Below are positions 21,568 through 34,033 of a stretch of 64,000 nucleotides of DNA, one piece after another (the stretch's first letter is position 1; every line of letters begins with the position of its first letter). Made by a program: the position numbers and the translations under genes. The notes beneath the pieces were generated by a model. It worked only from the letters and a program-made list of their open reading frames with translations, made no database searches and was not told where the DNA came from. This DNA comes from Sweltsa coloradensis. Its lineage: Eukaryota > Arthropoda > Insecta > Plecoptera > Chloroperlidae. The stretch is taken from the NCBI GenBank assembly GCA_024449915.1, contig JAMZAV010000805.1:1-64000 (forward strand), read 5' to 3'.

Positions 21568-22757
21568 ATTGGCTACTGAGATTCCTCTTTTTGTCATTTG
21601 CATGTTTTGTAGCCTAACAATACTATCAATTATAAGCTGCTCTTTACATCCATATGCATTTTGTGTGCATCCTTTCTGTTCCCACGCTAAAATTTCATGT
21701 TCTGATAAATGTTCTGTTAATTTCAAGGTAAAGATTGATGTTAGAATTTTATAAATGGTTGGCAAGCAAGTGATGGGTCTATAATTTTTGGGGTCCGATC
21801 TGTCTCCTGTCTTGAATATCATATTGGTTATACCTTGAGTAAAGAATCTTGGAACAAGTGATGGGTCGTGAAGTACTTGGTTAAAGAAATCCTTTAGTTT
21901 ACAATGCACTGGCGTTAGTCTTTTCCACCAAAAGTTCTGTATTCCGTCTACTCCAGGAGCTTTCCAATTATGAGTTTTTTTAATTGCATATGTGATGTCG
22001 TCTATATTTACTACTATATCCGGCATTTCCTCAATTTCATCTGTTCTTTGTTCTATGTGAGGAAGCCATTCGGCCTCGCGGTTAAAATCTTTTGGCTCTG
22101 ACCAAATGTTACTCCAATATTCCTCCAAGGCTTCTTTAGTAGGAGGAGGAATATTGTCGTTGTCAACCATAACTGTGTTTCCTAATTTCCGATAAAACAG
22201 TTTCTCATTATTCTTAAACAATTTGTTTTCTTCGTGTCTCCTGCTACACAGCACATATCTTTTTAAACGTGCCGCTAGAGCTTTCAATCTTTGTTTCATG
22301 GTGTCCAAATAGTCTTCACATTTTAATCTGAAATCTTCTTTTCACGGATATGTTCTAGCTTTCTAAAAAACACTGGTTAACTTGTTCCTCAGGGAAACCG
22401 ATGTGTTATTTACTAGATATGCTGTTAAATGTCCAATATCCCCTCTTAGTACGTTGATTCTATGTTCTAACCTTCTTTTCCATTTTTCCTCCCTTTTTGG
22501 TTTAGTCCTATTGTTTTCTGAATTTCTTGGTTGGATAAGGTGAAAGTTGAACTTCTCTGCTACAGTGACTGCTCCACAAAATACAGCAAGATGAATTTTC
22601 ATAAAATCAGTTGGATCTAAATTACTTAAATATTATACCAATATGTTATTCAGACTGTTAATGTAAATGCATATATTTTTATTTGTAAAAATCTTTGGAA
22701 AGTTCGGTCTCTCTATGAAAGGAATGTGTTCAAATTTGCTAATGTTGTTCATAAATA
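21568..22757 (-). pseudogene. LINE reverse transcriptase, N-terminal (fingers) part
   Basis: The open frame from 22308 downward reads MDTMKQRLKALAARLKRYVL, then WKAPGVDGIQNFWWKRLTPV (RT motif 0/1 region), TQGITNMIFKTGDRSDPKNY and RPITCLPTIYKILTSIF (motif 2), and ends RLQNMQMTKRGISVAN where the foldback MITE begins. A further frame at 22363-22602 upstream (KREEKWKRRLEHRINVLRGD) belongs to the same protein but is offset. The next residues expected, the motif A segment, are found at 18692. Frame breaks and insertions make the gene inactive. Confidence 0.75.
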
Positions 22758-23530
22758 CTAGGAAAACGCTAAAGTCCCGCCGCGTTGATGGATGAGTGTT
22801 TTTTTTTGTAAGTTTTTTTTGCGTTTTGTGCGTTTGTTTGCACTTTTCCTTTGCAAGTGCTTTTTGAATGCATTGTGGAGGTGATTGTTGTCAAGTTTCT
22901 ATTGTTATTTGTTAATTGGTATTATAAACTTCAAAAAACTCATATTAAAACCTTTATTTCTGTAGATTCTGACTAATTTTTTCAACTTTTTCTTTCAAAA
23001 GGTACTACATCACCATAACCTTAATGTCCATGTGAAATCTGAACGTTGTAGCCCTACCCGTTTGGTCAGAATCGGCCCAAATGTGACGAAAATATCGCAC
23101 TAAAAATAGAAACATTAATATTAAAAGCTTTATTTCTATGGATTCTAGCTAACTATTTCAACTTTTTCTTTCAAAAGGTACTACATCACCATAACCTTAA
23201 TGTCCATGTGAAATATGAACGTTCTAGCCCCACCCGTTTGGTCAGAATCGGCCCAAATGTCACGAAATATCACACTAAAAATCGAAAAAAAATCGATATT
23301 CATGGGAAATATTTCTTCGGTTGTACCCAAAAACATACACCTCTAAGTTCAGAGAAAACGAAGGTCCGGTCAAATTTTCATCAAGATCGCATATGCCGTT
23401 TGCCCGGAATCGAGCGAACAAACAGACGGAAAAAAAAACAAAAAAAAAAAACACCCGAGCTAAATTTTTTGGGGGGTCAGTGAAATTGAAGTCTTCGCTT
23501 CCGCTCGCTACGCTCGCTACGCTCATCCAA
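22758..23530 (-). mobile_element. Helentron-like element family B, complete, two modules
   Basis: On the minus strand it runs from TTGGATGAGCGTAGCGAGCG (23530) to CCTAG (22758), with AACGCGGCGGGACTTTAGCG before the end. It contains two tandem copies of a roughly 178-bp module (AAAGGTACTACATCACCATA at about 22998 and 23175). It separates the LINE N-terminal domain from the RT. Confidence 0.8.
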
Positions 23531-23981
23531 CTATTCTTATATGTTCTGTGTCGGTTCCATCATTATTTCTGCCCTCATCGTCTCTTCCTATAGCCTGAAC
23601 CTCATGCATCTGTGCAGGGGTCGTGCTACTGTCGTCAGATTCGAAATTATCTCGTCTATATATTTCATACCCGACTTCTCGTCTTATTTGGTCGATTACA
23701 TCTTGCCTGAGATATTGTTTTTTAAAAATTATATGAAGTCTATCTACAACATTTTGTTCTGTTATTTCTAGCTCTGGAAATTGTGTGGTATGCTCCCTGT
23801 ATAATCGCTGTCTCCATCCAGGTAAAGGCTCGTCTTTGCATTCATTCACCCTAAAGGAGCGCATAACATTTTCGTTCATTTCATGTGACCATTTTGTTCT
23901 TTTTTGCGTCTCCGTTCGTTTGTTTCTGGTAGAGACTACTGGAGCGCCGGTATTCTGAGTGGCCGTGGCCGTAGAATGCAA
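23531..23981 (-). pseudogene. LINE N-terminal domain
   Basis: The open frame reads KRTKWSHEMNENVMRSFRVN, then PLPGWRQRLYREHTTQFPEL and ITEQNVVDRLHIIFKKQYLR. A W-S-x-E-x-N-x-x-x-M pattern followed by a helical region is what I remember from the N-terminal DNA-binding part of R4/Dong-like ORFs. Position, strand and spacing agree with the RT pieces downstream. It starts just inside a TTA repeat, which marks the 5' end of the LINE. Its continuation into the RT is cut by the family B Helentron. Confidence 0.55.
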
Positions 23982-23996
23982 GGCTTATTATTATTA

Positions 23997-24713
23997 CTAG
24001 GAAAACGCTTAAGTCCCGCCGCGTTGTTGGATGAGCGTAATTGGTGCATTGAGCTGCAATGTGTTATGCAAATTTTCTGTTGTTCTGTGGTAAAATCATT
24101 ATAATAATAATTAATCGTAATTGTTAAAAAAAAATCGTAAAATTGAAATTTTTATAAGAAATAATATCTCGATTGCGCTCAAATTTAACAGTAATATATT
24201 AATTCATAAAATTAAGGTTCTGCGAAAAAATCATTTCAATCGGATAAAGCATGTAGGTGTTATAAGTCAAAGAATTGTTTAAAAAAAGAAAAAAACCCGT
24301 AAAATTTCGATTTTTATGATAAATATTTTTTCAATTGCGCTCAAATTTCACAAGAATATCTTAATTAATAAAATAAAGGTTGTGTGTAAAAATCATTAAA
24401 ATCGGATAAAGCATGTAGGTGTTATAAGTCGAAGAAATTTTTAAAAAATTGAAAAAAATCGTAAAATTGCAATTTTCATGAGAAATAATTTTTCGATTGC
24501 GCTCAAAAACGTGGCAGTTCTAAGTTCAGAGATTTCGAAGGCCTCCATAAAATTTCATCGCAATCGGAGTATCGGTTTAGCCGGAATCGTGTTAACAGAC
24601 AGACAAAAATACAGAAAGAAAGAAAAAAAAAAAAAAAAAAAAACGGATTTTTTTTCTCCAGTGTAGTGAAATGGAATCTTCGCTTCGCTCGCTACGCTCG
24701 CTACGCTCATCCA

Positions 24714-24714
<1 letters not shown>
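23997..24714 (-). mobile_element. Helentron-like element family A, complete, inside a TTA array
   Basis: CTAGG at 23997 with AAAACGCTTAAGTCCCGCCG, and the other end GCTACGCTCATCCAA at 24714. It splits a TTA microsatellite into TTATTATTATTA (left) and the array at 24715-24767 (right). The minus-strand 5' and 3' features are as in the copy at 19644-20434. Confidence 0.85.

Positions 24715-24767
<53 letters not shown>
24715..24767. repeat. (TTA)n microsatellite
   Basis: About 17 TTA units directly right of the family A element. It is the other half of the TAA tract that borders the LINE 5' end. Confidence 0.95.
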
Positions 24768-24938
24768 GTTGTTATTAGGGCCTATTATTAAAAAACATAC
24801 GCGCTTCCTACTTTTCCCCTTGTAACAAAGTTCGTCCACCAACTGCAAAAGTACCTGATTCCGGTCATAATATTAGATCTATGCAGAGAATAAATAAAAT
24901 GTGTTCTGCAAGAACAAAGAAGGACTAAGATGCTTCAC

Positions 24939-25391
24939 TGGATGAGCGTAGCGAGCGAAGCGAAGATTCCATTTCACTACACTGGAGAAAAAATCCGGAA
25001 TGTTTTTTTTCTGTATTTTTGTGTGTTTGTTAACGCGATTCCGGCTAAACCGATACTCCAATTGCGATGACATTTTCTGGAGGCCTTCGAAATCTCTGAA
25101 CTTACGTAGTACCACGTTTTTGAACGCAATCGAAAAATTATTTCTCATAAAAATCGCAATTTTACGATTTTTTTCGATTTAAAAAAAATTCTTTTACCCC
25201 ATCTACGTGCTTTATCCGATTGTAATGATTTTTTCACAGAACCTTTATTTTTTGAATTAATATATTTTTGTGAAATTTGAGCGTAATCGAAAAATTATTT
25301 CTCATGAAAATGCAATTTTCCTTTTTTTTCAATTTAATAAATTACGCTCATCCAACAACGCGCCTGAAAAAGCGTTTGCGAAGCGTTCTAG
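24939..25391 (+). mobile_element. Helentron-like element family A, short copy
   Basis: Starts TGGATGAGCGTAGCGAGCG and ends ACGCTCATCCAACAACGCG, AAAAAGCGTTTGCGAAGCG, TTCTAG (25391), followed by T. It lacks part of the interior. Confidence 0.8.
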
Positions 25392-25641
25392 TGTATTAAT
25401 TTATTTTTACAAAATATTTTCTATAATTTTACCTACAATTTGAAGAGTTGATATTAGTCAACCGACACGAATTCCTCTCACTCGTTTTAACTTAAAAAGT
25501 ATTATAAATAGGTGCCTTGTGGCTTGTCAATTTCAGCGGTGCTGGAAATTCACCTCAAGGAAGAAGTGAGGAATTATCGAGTATTGATGCGCATTTCTTA
25601 ATTTCAATATTTGTTTTTCAGTTTTCTAGGGTGTGTGATTT

Positions 25642-26226
25642 TTGGATGAGCGTAGCAAAGATTCCATTCCACTACACTGGAGAAAAAAATCCGGAATGTT
25701 TTTTTTATCTTTTTTTCCTTTTTTTTCTGTTTGGATTTTTGTGTGTGATTCCGGCCTTCGAAATCTCTGAACTTAGCACGTTTTTGAGCGCAATCGAAAA
25801 ATTGTTTCTCATGAAAATCGCAATTTTACGATTTTTTCGATTTTTAACAAATTTCATAGGCTTTTAACACCTATGCTTTATCCGATTGTAATGATTTTTT
25901 CACAGAACCTTATTTTATGAATAAAGGTATTCGTTTGAAATTAGAGCTCATGAAAATCGCAATTTTACGCTTTTGTCGTTAAAAAAAATTCTTCGACGTA
26001 GCTTTATTCGATTGTAATGTAGTGTGTAATGTAATGTAATGTGCACCCCTGATCCTCATGTCATCGTTGTAAAAATTAAAACAATATTACCAAGCGTGTC
26101 TTGCAGGCCATAGCAATGGGAAAACGAAATCAATTTAAATACCATTTGCATAACACATGGCAGCTCAATGCACCAATTACGCTCATCCAACAACGCGACT
26201 AAAAAAGCGTTTGCGAAGCTTCCTAG
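25642..26226 (+). mobile_element. Helentron-like element family A
   Basis: TTGGATGAGCGTAGCAAAG at 25642 (the GAGCGAAGC unit is shortened) to TTCCTAG at 26226, with ACGCTCATCCAACAACGCG and an AAAGCGTTTGCGAAGC hairpin side before the end. Confidence 0.8.
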
Positions 26227-27059
26227 TTTTAAATTTGTTTCAAATTTAGTAATGAAATTTATTAATTTTTTCGATTAAAAAATAGGTCAAGTTGGTGAGA
26301 GTTGGTCCAAAACTCCAAAATGAAGAAAAACTGAGAAAGTGCATTTGCTTTAAATTAAAAAATTAAATATATCATTTGATTTTAAATGATTTGATTTTTA
26401 AATCAATTGTTTAAACCCACGAGAATCCACGAGTGATGCGTTCATCACACTACATCGTCATATTGTCCTCATTCCTTGTCATTGACTTGCTCCGTTACAA
26501 GGTGTATTTATATAATCGTTCATCACCCTGATAGTAAGACCTATAGCTTTTAGACCCACCGCTAACATGCGTTTTCGTTATCAGGACATGGACTTGACAC
26601 TTTCCTCGACGGTCCCTGATACGAGTGTGGGCTTGCCCGTATTGGCCTATCATACTGGGTACTGAACTATGGCCGTCTCGTCACTGATAATGAGAATGCC
26701 TGGCGCAACTTTTGATCAATCGTAGTCCATAGGGCGGTCGTGCCTTCGCTAGATAATAAGTGACGTGGGATGTTGTGTTTCCTTCCTAGTTCCTACTCGT
26801 TTACGTTTGTTTGTATACTCTGGAAGTCTTTGCTATTACGGTTGTTTGTTTGTTTTATCGCCCTTGAAATGAAATGTTAGAAACTGACTTGAAATGTACG
26901 TCATTCTGTGACGTTGCTAAGAAGAACGTCGATGTTATACCGCGGGATTTTCCGTTCATTCATGTCGAGTCGTTGAGATATCATCCTACGACCACACATC
27001 GTAAACTTGGCAATGCAAGTCAAGACACAACAACATTTTCAACTTGTTAATATTTAAAA
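26227..27059. other. no gene seen
   Basis: Mixed-composition non-coding sequence; the part at 26400-27000 is less AT-rich than its surroundings. No repeat match elsewhere in the window was noticed. Confidence 0.4.
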
Positions 27060-27658
27060 CTAGGAAGCTTCGCATACGCTTTTTCAGGCACGTTGTTGGA
27101 TGAGCGTAATTGGTGCATTGAGCTGTCATGTGGTATGCGGATTTTCTGTTGTTCTGTGAAAAAATCAACACTATATAAGTCGAAGAATTTTTTTAAATTA
27201 AATTAAATTAAATTAAATAAAAAATTAACTTAAATTTTAAATATTTTTATGAATCGTAATTTTAAAAAAGGAAAAAATCGTAAAATTGTGATTTTCATAA
27301 GAAATAATTATTCGATTGCGCTCAAATTTCACACGAATATATTAATTCATAAAATTAAGGTTCTGTGAAAAAAATCATTACGATTGGATAAAGCATGTAG
27401 GTGTTATAAGTCGAAGAAATTTTTTAAAATCGAAAAAAATCGTAAAATTGTGATTTTCATGAGAAATAATTTTACGATTGCTCTCAAAAAAGTTCAGAGA
27501 TTTTGAAGACCTCCAGAAAATTTCATCTCAATTGGAGTATCGGTTTAGCCGGAATCGTGTTATCAAACACACAAAAAAAAAGAAAAAGAAAAACGAAAAA
27601 ACATTCAGAATTTTTTTCTCCCGTGTAGTGAAATGGAATCTTCGCTACGCTCATCCAA
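27060..27658 (-). mobile_element. Helentron-like element family A
   Basis: On the plus strand it starts CTAGGAAGCTTCGCATACGC (27060) and ends TTCGCTACGCTCATCCAA (27658). A at 27059 and T at 27659 flank it. Confidence 0.8.
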
Positions 27659-27677
27659 TAATAATTATAGTTAGCGC

Positions 27678-27816
27678 CATTTTTATTCATCGGGCTGTTT
27701 TGTCGCGGTTGGTATTCATGATATTGTATGTCGTCGTTTCAAAGACTAGGCCTATTTTTCTTTGAAACGTCGACAGACAATATTATGAATACCACCGCGA
27801 CCAATCAATAAAAATG
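27678..27816. repeat. inverted repeat, about 60-bp arms
   Basis: CATTTTTATTCATCGGG pairs loosely and CGCGGTTGGTATTCATGATA, then GTCGTTTCAAAGA, pair well with the segment ending ATAAAAATG at 27816. The loop is about 13 nt (CTAGGCCTATTTT). Confidence 0.7.
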
Positions 27817-27869
27817 TCATCAACGGGACGGGTCGCGACTCGCGAGACACTTAAAAGTTGTGTTAATAA

Positions 27870-28005
27870 CCAGGAAAACGCTTAAGTCCCGCCGCGTTGA
27901 TGGATGAGCGTTTTTGTCAGTTTTTAGTTTGCGTAGGACCACTTTTCCTTTGCAAGTGCTTCTTAAATGCATTGTAGGTGATTGTTGTCAAGTTTCTATT
28001 GTTAC
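27870..28005 (-). mobile_element. Helentron-like family B, 3'-end fragment
   Basis: CCAGGAAAACGCTTAAGTCC (the usual CTAGG mutated to CCAGG), CCGCGTTGATGGATGAGCG, GCATTGTAGGTGATTGTTGT, TCAAGTTTCTATTGTTA. Truncated after this point. Confidence 0.7.
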
Positions 28006-31000
28006 TAGTCGAGGCATTATTTTTCTAGTATAATATTAATAGGTACATTTTATTGTCCCAAACATTATAGTCCGGCGGCATAGCCCCAGTAGGCCTATAC
28101 TTCATTTTTAGTATGAAAGCCTCAAATTTCAATTCAGCTTATGAAAATACGTGCGTAAAGCGAAAATGTACAACATCGTAGCCTATATATATATTTTTAA
28201 ATGTTTGGACGCCATTTTGGATTTTAGGGTTCCTGGGTAAATTTTCGAGTGGCCCAATTTCCTTAAATCCTCAGTATGGTATGTCCATTCATCATACCAA
28301 ATTTCATACTTTTGTACTAAAAATGAAGTATTCCTCGGATATCTCCAGCTATGCTGCCGGACTATTATTCACGGGACCTCTTGTGACTTCACTCAGCACT
28401 TTGTGCCGCTGCCAAAGTTTGGCCAGAAAGTTACTATTTGGTGGGAACTTTGGGAACGAAATTTAAGTTCATTTAAAAGTTCCTAACTCTGTCGGACTGC
28501 CACCGAATTCAGGAGGAAAGAATAAAATTTCGAACTCTGTTGCATCTCTCTTTACATTTGACTGTTAAAAACATGAGGCTAAAAAATTAAACTAGTATTT
28601 GCGGTAGCCTATAGGGCCTATATTATGTTATTTCAAACTTCCCATTTTTAGTGAATGGACAGGTACACACGGACTTTGATTTGATTCGTTACAATTTTCC
28701 ACAAATTTGAATAAACGGGTAACTTTCTAAAAATAATCTTTCTAAAAACTTGTAACTTGTAAGGTCATATTTTATGAGAGGAACGGGAACGTCACTTAGT
28801 TCCTTCCTTGACAATTTTCCAAAGTTCCTTTTTTGGGTAATTTTATTTTACCAAGAATGATTCTGTCACGTGACATGGATTGCGATTTTCCGTTCTTCCG
28901 CTCTCTCACATATATTCGAGGGCCCCTTTTCTCCCATCGTCTCGAATGGCCTCGTTCCATGCTGCATACACGTACGAGTTAGTATGGCTACACTATTCCA
29001 TCATCCTATTCCGTTGAGTGTGTCGAGTCGGCTCGGCTCCACTTGTTACCTAACTACGCTACACGCAAGAAGGAAAATAACAAGGAAACTCGTCCTTTTC
29101 TCCGCCCACTTTACTCAATCGCAATCGAGAGCTGTCATCGAGCGCCAGCTAGATATAGTCTGTTTGAAGCGCGTGCGACGTGGACAAGGTGCGTTTCCAA
29201 TCCCACGGCCAACATACAATACAACGTGTCACAGTGCGTGCGACAATTTATTAACTTACCGGTAAATATCGTAGCTTATGAAAGTGGTATTTAATGTGCA
29301 TTTGTACTATAATTATTATATGTAGGCCCCATACATTTTAGGCCTTTGAGTATTTTAGAGAAGTTTTTTGCCTTATGTACTTTACTTACACATTAATTTA
29401 GATGATAAATTGAAGGGGGTGCCGGATTGGATCTAGCCCTTATTAATGTGGAGCGGGGGGGGGGGAGGCTGAGAGGCGCGATCACCACCTGTATCTGCCA
29501 CTGGTTGGGGGGAGCTACGAAGAGGGCCGTCAAGGAGAAGGGTGGCCCGTGGTCTTATAGCTGCACGTCCCACCCTTTTATCGCGACGAGCAGAGTCCTC
29601 CTAAAACCACAGTTTTCTTGCTATGGACTTTGGAGTTTGGACCATCTCTCGACTGTCGATTCTCGGGGTCTGACACCTTTGAAGTTTGAGCTCGATACTT
29701 TTCCCGTAGGCCTAACTTTTTTAAGTCTTTGTCATGCTGATGGCAGACCTTTCTGTCTATTACGTCATGCATCCTCAATAGTCGCATCACAAAAAGCTTG
29801 GTGACCTGGACCTGGAGGATGATGTAGTGGAAATTACAACTTTTGGAGCTTCTGCCTCGGTTACTTCTTTTTACACGTTTCTGATTTTGAAATCATTTTA
29901 GCATTTGTTTTATTTTTTAAATTGCCAGTGTACCAATGAATGTGATTGTTCGTTTATTTCGCATTGGCTACGTCTGTGGGCTCAGGTTTTAGCGTTATGA
30001 AGGTTTGCGGGTTCGAATCCCGCATACAGCATAGGTTTTTGTAATGACCCTCATCCATGTCTATAACCAGGGTGTGTACAAGTCTGGAAAACCTATAATA
30101 TTCAGTGATATTTGTTGTATTTCTGGAATTTCATTATAAAACACGTACCACTTAGGCCCTAGGGCTACTAAATCAAATCTATAAAATCAAAGATTGTCCT
30201 CCCCATTTGAATAAACCATAATTGCAAATCTTATCGTTCAACGGCAAAAGTAGGCTATATAGTAATTTATTTTTTCTTTCAGACAAATTTACAATCTGAA
30301 AAAATACGGTTTTCTATCTGGAAAACTTAGAAACGTCATGGAATTTGGTAACTCTGATAACACCGAATACACATAAAAACTCGTTTCAGTCTTACGGAAA
30401 CATGGTCTGACCGCTGTCGTTGGCGCTTTTATTGCCGACTTCAGCGCGTTGAAAGTTATGCGATTGATCATCACACACTGGATATTTTTTTTTGCAACTT
30501 ATGATAACATGCTTGATGTATGTTGGGCGGAAATGTTAATGAAAATGAAGTCAGCTATTTCCTGTTCTCGTTCACTGTATAACTTTCTGGCATAGAGGTT
30601 ATACTAGAATACGCTAGAATAGATTAACATATTATAATTTATAATGCCTTCTTCTCTTCTATCGTTTCCGACCAGTTGTGCACATATTTACATATCCTCG
30701 ACTGACAAGCGATTTTTTAAATTAATTTCTGATCACGTACGTCATTCAACACGGATGATTGGGCACCGGCTGATTAAAACATTACACCACGGCCACAGAG
30801 CTGTAGGACGATTGGTACTCCATGATTACATTACACCGTAGTGTGGTCATAAATGACTTAATTGGAGGGAACCAATCATGATTAGGGCCTACCTACATGA
30901 GACGGAGATTAATAATATCTCACTTTATGGTCATGAAAGGCTGTTCGTTGTTGACAGAAGTTTTGATCGCGGTTTTACGCGTGCAGGTAGGCGCAACCAA

Positions 31001-31150
31001 TCACACACCCAGCATACACATCAACACCAACACAATAATACATACATTTTTTACAAATGTTTTATGGGAAATGATTTACCTATTCGCGAGGGACTATGTT
31101 GTATATAACTTGCTTTGATCAGTTTTTCCTAACTGGAATATTGTGGGAGC
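28006..31150. other. no gene seen; a tRNA-like sequence and GGAAC-rich repeat
   Basis: Non-coding to my eye. About 28420-28850 has repeated GGAAC/GTTCC words shared with the right end of the window. About 29961-30032 is tRNA-like (listed separately). The open frames at 28870-29265 and 29427-29804 have no recognisable domain. The 28.9-29.3 and 29.4-29.8 kb segments are relatively GC-rich. Confidence 0.4.
29961..30032 (+). other. tRNA-like sequence (probable SINE head)
   Basis: A good T arm and B box, GCGGGTTCGAATCCCGC, at about 30007-30023, but the D and anticodon arms do not fold convincingly. Most likely the head of an old tRNA-derived SINE. Confidence 0.4.
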
Positions 31151-31437
31151 CAGTGGCGTATCAAGGAAGGACCCGGGGGTTGGCTTGCCCCCCCCCCCCA
31201 AAAAAAAAAATCCCAACTTTAATATCATATTCTGCAAATCATGTAGGCCTAGGTTTACGCAAAAAAAAATCATCTCTGCCTATTATTTTTTTTCGTTCAA
31301 CAAAAGCCACATTACTTCTGCTAAAAATCACTTCGAAAATACGTATTTCTAAAAAAATTACCTGCAGTGCTATTGTGATCCCACCTACGGCGCCCCCCAT
31401 TGAGTCGTTGATCCAAGCCACCCCCGAGTACGCCAGT
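31151..31437. mobile_element. hAT-like MITE, CAGTGGCGTA ends
   Basis: The left end is CAGTGGCGTATCAAGG and the right end is GAGTACGCCAGT. The flanks GTGGGAGC (31143-31150) and GTGGGAGA (31438-31445) agree at 7 of 8 positions, as expected for a hAT 8-bp target duplication. There is no coding. Confidence 0.55.
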
Positions 31438-31445
31438 GTGGGAGA

Positions 31446-33026
31446 CAGTATTTTTGTGGCGGTGCGCGTGGTGTATGAATAGAGAGGATATGGAGAGAGC
31501 AAGGATAGTGAACCGAGGGGTGCATCTCCGATGCCCTACTCTCAGATGCTCCACCTAACCTAACCTAATCTACCCGAAGCAGGTAGGTCAAGTTGGGGCA
31601 TCGGAGTGTGGGGTATCGGAGAGCGCCCCGAACCGAGACCCGGGCGGTCTAGAATCTGAATCGTACCGTCATGACACCGTACTCCGTCCAGTCACACTCA
31701 CTTGTCTTCTCGATTTGATGCGACCAGTGACTGGGTGAGGGTATTTTAATTTTAGCATACGTGCCAGTGAGTAGTGAGTGAAATTTCCATCTTCTTCGGA
31801 ATGTTCACTTTTACTCGTCCACCATGACGCCTTTATTCTAATTACAATTTCAATGAGTGTAATAATTATATTATGTCGAGGTCATTATTTCGTTGTTCGA
31901 AATTCAATGCGAAATACGTAAACTTATGACCAACATCGTTAGCCTACGTATTTACTTATGCGCGGGGCTCGTCTTGATTTTAATTTTGCGTCATCATCTC
32001 GTCACACTGATCACTTACACAACAGTGAACACGTCGCGTCGCGGCAACGTACCAAAAAACTTCTCGAGTCGTGCGGCGAAGGTCGCCCCGCACTCGCCCT
32101 TGTGTAACATAACAGGTTTCAGGTGCTAGTTGGGTCCACGACACCAGATCGGTAACTTCGCTGCTGAGTGTTGACTGCCAAAGAAAACGTCTGGAACGCG
32201 TTTCAACAGTCAGTATAATCATTATTATTCTAGGATATTCTCTGATCGGTTTACAATTTACATATTATTTAATATACACACACAGGGGATTAACAAGCCC
32301 TTGTTTTTTTGTGGGGGTGCGAACATCTTTGTGAAACAATTGTTCCGGGAAAAGGATGGAGGATAGGATACCAAAAATAATCGGGTTGGGGGGCGCCTAG
32401 CTAGTGCGGGTCTGGGGCGGTGCGCATAGCCCCAGAATATTGTTTATTTTTAACATTGCAAATGCTGATATTTTTCTAAGTTTTAGCTTGGTTTCGTCGA
32501 TAGTAAAATTGTGAAGATTGTCAGTTTTATTGTCACTTTACAAAATCTCGCCACTTAAAATTTTCAAAACTATCTACCCAAACAAAGCGCAACTGCCCAG
32601 TAGGTCTGACCATGCAGACGACTGATGTTGGCTATTCACGTAGAAATGTGTACAAACAAGTGATTACTGGATTATAAAATAAAACTAATTATTATGTTCA
32701 ATTAACTGATTTATTAAAATTGTAGAGCTTGTTGAGGGATATTTGCGTCGCAAACTGTTTTAATGAGGAAACATTTCTCTCCCCCCCCCCCCCCTCCCGT
32801 AGTTACGCAACTGTACACACACGTGCGCGCATATTATACACCTGCAGCCTGCAAACACACGCTCAAGCTAAGTTATTATAATAGGTTCTCCCTACATTAC
32901 TTGTATTTCTTGTAAGCTCTAACTGAATGAAGAGCATTGCAATAATAAGTATTGAAATGTTTATTTTACATTATTTAAACAGTCACATAATTGTAGTCAA
33001 TACCTACTTATCACATTTTGTATTCA
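31446..33026. other. no gene seen; GC-richer segment
   Basis: Includes a palindromic patch at about 31524-31620 (GCATCTCCGATGCCC / GGGGCATCGGAG) and a relatively GC-rich stretch at 31600-32220 that could be regulatory, for example for the kinase gene about 4 kb downstream, but no promoter element can be shown. A poly-C run lies at about 32778-32795. Confidence 0.35.
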
Positions 33027-33785
33027 CTAGGAAAACGCTTAAGTCCCGCCGCGTTGTTGGATGAGCGTATTGGTGCATTGAGCTGCCATGTGTTATGCGG
33101 ATTTTCTGTTGTTCTGTGAAAAAATTATTACTAAGTTCAAATTTTTTTTTAATTAAATTAAATTTAATAAAAAATAACTAAAATTTTATTTTTTTTAATT
33201 AATGGTAATTTTAAAAAAGAAAAAAATCGAAAAATTGGGATTTTATAAGAAATAATTCTCGATGCGCCAAATTTACACTAACATATAATTCATAAAATTA
33301 AGGTTCTAGCGAAAAAATCATTACAATCGGATAAAGCAGTAGTGTTATAAGTCTAAGAATTGTTTAAAAAAAGAAAAAACAGTAAAATTTCGATTTTTAT
33401 GATAAATATTTTTTCAATTGCGCTCAAATTTCACAAGAATATCTTAATTCATAAAAAAAGGTTCTGTGCCAAAATCATTAAAATCGGATAAAGCATGTCA
33501 GGTGTTATAAGTCAAAGAATTTTTAAAAAATCGAAAAAATATCGTTAAAATTGCGATTTTCATGGGAAATAACTTTCCGATTGCGCTCAAACAACGTGGA
33601 CATTTCTAAGTCCAGAGCATTTCCGAAGGCCTCCATAAATTTCATCTCAATCGGAGTATCGGTTTAGCCGAATGTGCGGCACAAACAGACAAAATACAGA
33701 AGTAAAGAAAGGTACACAAAAATAACATTCCGGATTTTTTTCTCCAGTGTAGTGAAATGGAATCTTCGTTTTCGCATTCTATCAA
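33027..33785 (-). mobile_element. Helentron-like element family A, decayed by many small indels
   Basis: CTAGGAAAACGCTTAAGTCC at 33027, then the family A interior with unusually many one- and two-base gaps (for example at about 33250-33290 and 33590-33720). It ends with ATGGAATCTTCG followed by a damaged 5' terminus at about 33785. Confidence 0.7.
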
Positions 33786-34033
33786 TAAAACGTGCACAAG
33801 TGAAACTATTATGCACTTTTGTTTATTTTTATTTTATTTATTAATATTTCATTCATTTTTTCATATCATTTAACAGACTAAAAATGCCATTTTATAAAAG
33901 GAAATATTTGAATGCAAGAGCAACAGAATAATACACAATATCATTCTGGCTGTGAAAGCATAAAGTTTGAAAATAATAATATTAAATCGCAACAACCACA
34001 AAATATAGCAATTTAGTAATAAGTTTGTCTTAG

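Larger units (their letters stand above)
14868..23996 (-). mobile_element. R4/Dong-like LINE in pieces, flanked by TAA repeats
   Basis: Minus-strand pieces add up to a single-ORF non-LTR retrotransposon in order: N-terminal domain (about 23531-23985), RT fingers (21568-22757), RT palm/thumb (17876-18692) and a CCHC plus restriction-like endonuclease C terminus (about 15180-16164). The pieces are separated by a family B Helentron, a composite block and a 1.7 kb TIR element. Its 3' side ends in (TAA)n (TTA array at 14868-14924 on +) and its 5' side abuts TTATTATTATTA at about 23984-23996. Insertion into TAA repeats is a known habit of Dong elements. About 3.5 kb of LINE remains. Confidence 0.7.

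Noticed and set aside
28870..29265. 131-codon open frame (+), with a second overlapping frame
   Set aside because: No recognisable domain, no repeat of the frame elsewhere, and composition typical of a GC-richer non-coding patch. Not enough for a gene call.
31600..32220. GC-richer segment as a promoter or CpG island of the kinase gene
   Set aside because: Possible, but no promoter motif or 5' exon could be shown, so it is only mentioned as a note.
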